DNA from: Saccoglossus kowalevskii | Lineage: Eukaryota > Hemichordata > Enteropneusta > Harrimaniidae | Length of the DNA stretch: 13,342 nt | Direction of reading: 5' to 3' | NCBI RefSeq assembly: GCF_000003605.2 | Contig: NW_003105135.1 | Coordinates: 29,146 to 42,487, forward strand | Part shown: positions 9,801 through 13,342 of the stretch, piece by piece | Numbering within the stretch: the first letter of the stretch is position 1 | Layout of the letters: each line of letters starts with the position of its first letter | The notes under the pieces: model-generated | Database searches by the model: none | Seen by the model: the letters and a program-made list of their open reading frames with translations, nothing else | What the model was told of the DNA's origin: nothing | Made by a program: the position numbers and the translations under genes

Positions 9801-11077
9801 TTAATGGGGATTTTAACCCTGAAGTAAACAGATCTGTGGATTATCCAGAAGCACCTTTGTACCAAGTTTCATTGAAATTTGATAAGTGGTTCTCAAGATA
9901 TCTGTGGAATACCTATAAATGTTTTAATTTATGCAAATTAGGTAACTAGTAAGCACATAATTTAATTCTAAACTAAAAAACTGATGAGTGTTTGAGATAT
10001 TGATGGAAAAGCTAAATTGGCTCATTTATATATTTATATGCAAATCCCATGATTAATATACATGGATTTCAATAAAAAAAATCAGGTTTGTGCATTGTCC
10101 CAGAGGATCTATGTACCAAGTTTCATTAAAATCTGTTATTTGAAAAATAAGTGAAAATCTTAGGGGGAAAAAAAATAAAACAAATTGAAATTGAAAAAAC
10201 TAAGTGAAGAAAACATTTTTTTTGCAGTTTTTCTACCCTTGAGTTTCTAAAGTGCCATCCCCACAGGGTGCATAAACCCAAAAAGAAAATCTTTTTTTGA
10301 GTAGCAAATATTTGAATATGTTAGTCGACACACAGAGGCATGAAATTTTACATGGAGGGGGGGGGGGGGCAAAATCTACTCACCAACTGTGCACCTTGCG
10401 ACCTTACTAGGAGGTTCGGGGGCATGCTCCCCTTAAAAAATTGGAAATCTAGACCCGTTGAAATGCTATTTCCTGCATTTTGAGGGGCAAATTTTGATTA
10501 CACGAAGGGTTTCAGATGCTTTTGGAGGGGCGATGCCACCAGAACATTTTTTTGAGGGGCGACGCCACGGACACAGGAGTGATGGAGGTTTTGTAGAAGC
10601 AAAATTCAAATTGGTATTCCAAGAAAAACAATACAGGAATAATAATTTCAAATTAAGGAGAGTATTTTGAGGAAGGGTCCATTTAAAGTAACAAAAAATC
10701 CCCCATGGTCAAACTTGAATGAATTGCCTCCTTTTCAAGACTGGGGTATTCTAAGAAAACATTTTTATTCATAAATTTTATGCTCACCTCTGCATTTATA
10801 ATACATGTAAATAAACGTTAGTAGTTCAATTCTCATCATATGTGTGCACTGTAGATTCACATCTCTAGCTTGCTACTTTGTATTTTATCATTAGGAGCTA
10901 GACTACAAAGAATTTAAAATGTTTGCGATGGCTTGCATAGACAGACAGAATGAGCTTGAAGAATTGAAACAAGCCAAATTGGAGAGAAGACGGCGTCGGT
11001 TACAGGAAAAAATACGACTGGCTGCCGAACGAGAACAAAACAGAACAAGGCAAATGGCATTCTGCATAATTCTATGA
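6683..11077 (+). CDS. EFCAB9: EFCAB9-like EF-hand protein, CatSper channel calcium sensor (four exons)
   Basis: The exons are 6683-6815, 7585-7733, 9022-9198 and 10895-11077, joined by phase 1, 0 and 0 introns. They give 213 residues and a stop. Mammalian EFCAB9, about 197 residues as I recall, aligns along its length: FLKYLHLHK near the N-terminus, FDMLD, IDFDEFYLL, QFIYRHSR, then SDFDVSGD and LDYKEFK. In mammals EFCAB9 sits in the sperm flagellum, pairs with CATSPERZ, and makes CatSper respond to calcium and pH. Four EF-hand-like loops are seen: 36-47 (degenerate), 71-82 (DVDGSGQIDFDE, canonical), 114-125 (D-x-D-x-S with E at 12, glycine 6 replaced by Q), and 148-159 (D-x-S-x-D, E at 12). 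Residues 170-206 form a charged, arginine-rich helix longer than in mammals. No signal peptide or membrane segment is seen. Intron 3 cuts the fourth loop. The start is supported by N-terminal similarity. Confidence 0.92.
7112..7160. repeat. 33-bp near-perfect palindrome flanked by 9-bp direct repeats
   Basis: The arms CACCGTCCCTCAACAC (7119-7134) and GTGTTGAGGGACGGTG (7136-7151) are perfect reverse complements around a single G. The 9-mer GTCTATACA flanks the structure at 7112-7120 and 7152-7160. This looks like a tiny fold-back insertion with target-site duplication, or a local template-switch mutation. The hairpin is strong and moderately GC-rich in AT-rich surroundings. Confidence 0.9.
7465..7484 (+). 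repeat. 20-A homopolymer tract
   Basis: A run of 20 adenines in EFCAB9 intron 1. It could be the tail of a retroposed element, but I see no clear target-site duplication or recognisable body upstream. Confidence 0.9.
7585..7733 (+). CDS. EFCAB9: EFCAB9 exon 2
   Basis: The exon starts after TATAG and ends at the donor CAG|GTGAGT. It completes the split aspartate codon, then encodes 49 residues including the canonical loop DVDGSGQIDFDE and the following hydrophobic helix FYLLICILISIQ. Confidence 0.94.
7734..9021 (+). other. EFCAB9 intron 2, with G-rich repeat fragment
   Basis: This 1288-bp phase 0 intron runs from GTGAGT to TTTTACAG. It carries a 13-G run at 7777-7789 followed by a GC-rich stretch to about 7866, unlike the rest of the intron. 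An open frame at 8156-8404 has no ATG-supported start, no motif and no family match. Confidence 0.85.
7777..7866. repeat. 13-G tract and adjoining GC-rich repeat-like segment
   Basis: G13 at 7777-7789 is followed by TCCCC and, further on, GTGGGGGGATGGCTCCCC and CCTGGCCCC. The composition departs sharply from the flanks, suggesting a dispersed element fragment. I cannot name a family. Confidence 0.55.
9022..9198 (+). CDS. EFCAB9: EFCAB9 exon 3
   Basis: This 59-codon, phase 0-0 exon lies between TTTTACAG and GTAAGAAA. It encodes QFIYRHSRTVFELLD, the third EF-hand loop (residues 114-125), FGFLFNFYG, and the first six positions of the fourth loop (DVSGDQ). QFIYRHSR and the FLFN helix are strongly shared with mammalian EFCAB9. 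Confidence 0.95.
9495..9775 (+). repeat. Diverged tandem repeat in EFCAB9 intron 3
   Basis: Imperfect copies alternate here. GACCATATAT recurs at 9532 and 9641 (109-base offset), and the flanking order GTTAGTCATAT, GTCAAATGCCT, GTTGCATGTC repeats with it. A longer module, TGAGATATT through ATTAATGAGGTCACATGA, recurs at 9495 and 9733 (238-base offset). This suggests about two modules of an old, diverged element. Confidence 0.75.
9859..10134 (+). repeat. Dispersed repeat modules with shared GTACCAAGTTTCATT
   Basis: GTACCAAGTTTCATT occurs at 9859 and again at 10113, followed each time by a similar AAAT stretch and preceded by CAGA. The spacing and divergence suggest two old copies of one non-coding element. 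Family unknown. Confidence 0.5.
10357..10570 (+). repeat. 13-G tract and G-rich repeat segment in intron 3
   Basis: G13 at 10357-10369 is followed by GGGGGCATGCTCCCC near 10420, then two near-identical 16-mers, GAGGGGCGATGCCACC (about 10526) and GAGGGGCGACGCCACG (about 10553). It resembles the G-rich segment of intron 2 and may belong to the same element family. Confidence 0.55.
10895..11077 (+). CDS. EFCAB9: EFCAB9 exon 4 (terminal)
   Basis: After a CATTAG acceptor the exon encodes 60 residues and stops at TGA 11075-11077. It completes the fourth EF-hand loop (ELDYKE), then continues into a highly charged helix with five consecutive arginines at residues 184-188. It ends in a short hydrophobic tail, MAFCIIL. 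The last residues have no support from the family, so an unseen further splice cannot be excluded. Confidence 0.85.
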   Translation, partial: ELDYKEFKMFAMACIDRQNELEELKQAKLERRRRRLQEKIRLAAEREQNRTRQMAFCIIL

Positions 11078-12738
11078 ATAGATTAATTTTTTTATTTGTT
11101 ATAATACAATTTACGATAAAGTGTACAAATACATATATTATTTTGGAATACAAGATACATCAAAAACTTTGAGACATTATCATATAGAAATCTCATGAAA
11201 AAAATAATTTTAATTTAACCTGGTAAGAATTTTCAAGAAAGAGATGTAATTTGAGTTTTACTGTATTTGTCCTATTAGTAAATAACAGAGGTGTGTCTAT
11301 AGCCAAACTAAGTCACATTTCAATGATTCGGCATACAACAAATGCAATTCCGGGTTTATGTCTGCTTCCAATGGAGCAAACACGGTAATCAAAACATTAA
11401 GTGAAACAGTCATGTGCTACACACGTATACTGTAAAATCATTTATTTTCCCTATTTTGATGTTTTGAGCATATTCGCTGTGTTTTAATTTCACAAATTTG
11501 TCAATGGAAATAATGTGTTTTATTGTTATTTTACATATTCATGTAGATTTAATTTAGTGGATTTTACTTATCAGTGAAAATAACTAAATTAAAACCAAGT
11601 GACTAATTAATGCATTTACAGTACATGCAACTAAGGATTTACAAAATAAGGAAATGCAAGTGGAGTGATATGCGATGAAGATCACACAAAAACTGAAGAG
11701 TAGTCATAGAATTGCAAAATTATCACAAAATCACGTACCCCTGACAAACAATCATCTAAGGTATACTAATGTTAAAGTCCAAGAACGAACTGATGAGTGT
11801 TCGTCTTGGGTGCCCACTATGTTCTGTGATGCCATTGGTTAGAAATGCATTTGATTGACACATACATGTAATAAGATATTCATCACGTGTATATTCATCA
11901 CCGTACATTGGTATTATCTTACAAATCCTTGGTGAGACCCATATCAAACAAGGCGTGGTGCGATGAATGTGCTTCTTGAAAATGCTTGAAATAAATTTAA
12001 ATAAATCCAGATTCTTGATTTACATTGATAAATATGTACACATTAGGTGACAATGTCCCATGCAAAATATGAAGTCTTGCATTTCAAATGCCTCACCACT
12101 TGGCCATCTGACCTGACACTTTACAATGTGGGTGAATAAAATCGATGAAACATAAATAAACATTTCTATGATGCATTAACATATCAAGCCAACCACATAG
12201 TTATAATATCGCAATTGTGGTAAATATCCCTTGCCACATGAACTTCATGAATTCTTGTGACACACTTACATTTCAATCTATAAAATACAACTGTTCATTT
12301 TCACTTTGCCAATAAAAAAAACACAATGATGTCTATTTTATTTCAGTTGTAATTCTATTTCATAATAACATAATCCAGTCATTCAACAACTGAATAAGGC
12401 TGCTTTTATTTGTACACAATCAACACAATAATGTCTCCAGATTGGAAGTGATAAGGCCAGAAAAATAAACTCATGGTCATTTGAAAGCCTACCTTAGGAT
12501 AACCAAATTACCAGTACCGGGTAGTTTGGAATATGAATTTGGAATTAGTTGTGGGCATTTCCACCAAATTACCATTCAAAATGATTCCCAGTGAGGGGGC
12601 TTAATACTATTGGGAAATTCAGTTTTTCTTTAATGTAAAGATTACTCAGCATTGTATCAAGAATTTGTCAGCATTTGTGGTATTTTGTAGCACCTTAAAT
12701 ATTCAATATTAGAAATGGAAGCACACAGTAATTAAATC
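11078..12738. other. Spacer between convergent EFCAB9 and HOGA1; 3' UTRs, no other gene seen
   Basis: This AT-rich stretch separates two genes that end facing each other. Candidate EFCAB9 poly(A) signals are weak: AATACA at 11103-11108, ATTAAA at 11588-11593, and two AATAAA at 11990 and 12000. It also holds a bulged hairpin at 11779-11809 and TACATGTA at 11863. No exon-like sequence is recognised. Confidence 0.5.
11779..11809. other. 11-bp hairpin with one bulge
   Basis: CCAAGAACGAAC (11779-11790) pairs with GTTCGTCTTGG (11799-11809) over 11 base pairs, with one bulged A and an 8-base loop. It lies between convergent genes. It is shorter than a usual microRNA precursor, and its role is unknown. 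Confidence 0.6.
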
Positions 12739-12744
12739 TTTATT
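12739..12744 (-). terminator. HOGA1 polyadenylation signal AATAAA
   Basis: TTTATT on the plus strand reads AATAAA on the minus strand, 57 bases after the HOGA1 stop codon, a plausible position for a short 3' UTR. Another TTTATT near 12404 could serve as a distal site. Confidence 0.6.
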
Positions 12745-12800
12745 AGTCACATCAAGGTGTATTCTCTCATTCCTAAATCTGTGAAATGCCTATTAATTTG

Positions 12801-12953
12801 TTAACATTTGTAACCACTGTCTCGGAAGTCTTTTCTGACTTGCTCCACTTCTGTCTCTGTTAATGGCATCAATGGTGATCTTGTCCTGCCGCCATAGTAA
12901 CCAAACCACTCCATGGCTTGCTTCAAACCAGGAACGCCAAACTTTTTTGTCAC
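12801..12953 (-). CDS. HOGA1: HOGA1 last exon
   Basis: The exon starts after GGTTTAG and has 50 codons (VTKKFG to DSGYKC) and a TAA stop at 12803-12801. It matches the family C-terminus in length and content. Confidence 0.93.
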   Translation of the reverse strand: MTKKFGVPGLKQAMEWFGYYGGRTRSPLMPLTETEVEQVRKDFRDSGYKC

Positions 12954-13342
12954 CTAAACCATTGAGAGAAAATGAAAAACATGAGTTACCCCCCCAAAAA
13001 AAATAGACAGGCAAAATAAAAATAAATATATTATTCTGTGTATGAAATGAGTTTTAGACAAATAATTATAATTATGACTATAAATTAGGAAATAATTATA
13101 TTTTTTAAAATTGTCAATGAATATTTTAACATTTTCTTTTTCATTGCCATTGTCAAACGTTCTTTGACTGGTTGAGTAATTTACACTGAAACGATAGGGC
13201 TAACAAGATCTTCTATTGGAGTAGGTCAGATGTACCAACACAACGGTCCACCACAAAATGTCTGCAGTTGTTGTAAGTATTTGCTTAAACGACTTACAGC
13301 TGCATTAGGAGAGATGAGTCTTTGCTGCAAATATTTTAGCTT
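12801..13342 (-). CDS. HOGA1: 4-hydroxy-2-oxoglutarate aldolase, C-terminal part (two exons, runs off right edge)
   Basis: This is the 3' end of a minus-strand gene, with part of the penultimate exon at 13342-13298, a 344-bp phase 0 intron, and the last exon at 12953-12801. The 65 residues seen include [29 protein letters not shown] and [10 protein letters not shown] recognise these as the C-terminus of HOGA1, where mammals have a very similar FGIPGLKK...FGYYGG stretch. HOGA1 is a mitochondrial class I aldolase of the DHDPS/N-acetylneuraminate lyase fold. It splits 4-hydroxy-2-oxoglutarate into pyruvate and glyoxylate, the last step of hydroxyproline breakdown. The Schiff-base lysine and the mitochondrial targeting peptide are outside the window. 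Neuraminate lyase is less likely, since its C-terminus as I remember it differs. Confidence 0.9.
12954..13297 (-). other. HOGA1 last intron (344 bp)
   Basis: This GT-AG intron is AT-rich and carries no recognisable feature. It separates the two visible HOGA1 exons in phase 0. Confidence 0.88.
13298..13342 (-). CDS. HOGA1: HOGA1 penultimate exon (partial, cut by window edge)
   Basis: Fifteen codons are visible ([15 protein letters not shown]) before the donor GCT|GTAAGT, phase 0. LISPNAA joined to VTKKFG of the last exon fits the family order. Confidence 0.9.

Larger units (their letters stand above)
9199..10894 (+). other. EFCAB9 intron 3, repeat-rich
   Basis: This 1696-bp phase 0 intron runs from GTAAGA to CATTAG. 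Most of 9487-10150 looks repeat-derived, and 10357-10570 holds a 13-G tract with G-rich direct repeats. Open frames inside (about 9710-9949 and 10458-10670) follow the repeats and are not credible exons. Confidence 0.85.

Noticed and set aside
9710-9949. A 79-codon plus-strand open frame in EFCAB9 intron 3
   Set aside because: It lies inside repeat modules and does not match any expected exon. It is an incidental frame in repeat DNA.
9981-10010. CTGATGA followed by GAAA, resembling hammerhead ribozyme core motifs (a second CTGATGA lies at 11790)
   Set aside because: No stem II pairing exists between the two motifs, and stems I and III cannot be formed, so the match is to short conserved words only.

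Overview
This is a window of animal nuclear DNA. It is AT-rich, has small exons joined by GT-AG introns, and carries microsatellites and dispersed repeats. No bacterial-style gene layout is present. The three recognisable genes fit a marine invertebrate, either a non-vertebrate deuterostome or a lophotrochozoan. The palindrome TACATGTA occurs at least six times. I cannot name the species from the sequence.

Layout from left to right. (1) 1-752: two identical 369-bp tandem units plus the first 14 bases of a third; each unit has tRNA-like Pol III A and B boxes and one T6 run. (2) 753-3620: AT-rich sequence with no supported exon, probably the interior of a long casein kinase intron. (3) 3621-3940, minus strand: the first two coding exons of casein kinase I alpha (CSNK1A1), with a consensus ZNF143/Staf site about 150 bp upstream of its ATG. 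The rest of the gene lies beyond the left edge. (4) 3941-6565: about 2.6 kb between divergent genes, with a GTT/GGT microsatellite. (5) 6683-11077, plus strand: a complete four-exon gene for an EFCAB9 homologue, the EF-hand calcium sensor of the sperm CatSper channel. It has a perfect CRE (TGACGTCA) just upstream and a 50-codon upstream ORF overlapping its start. Its introns hold a 33-bp palindrome between 9-bp direct repeats, a poly-A tract, two 13-G tracts and a repeat-rich stretch. (6) 11078-12738: AT-rich sequence between convergent genes. (7) 12801-13342, minus strand: the last exon and part of the preceding exon of HOGA1 (4-hydroxy-2-oxoglutarate aldolase), with a polyadenylation signal.

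The genes are neighbours but do not form a functional unit: a signalling kinase, a sperm channel subunit and a mitochondrial enzyme. None of the three was fully visible as one open reading frame. They were assembled from splice sites, intron phase and similarity to family sequences I remember. The most distinctive items are the EFCAB9 homologue, whose EF-hand loops look more canonical than the mammalian ones, its promoter with a CRE and overlapping upstream ORF, and the 369-bp Pol III-like tandem repeat.
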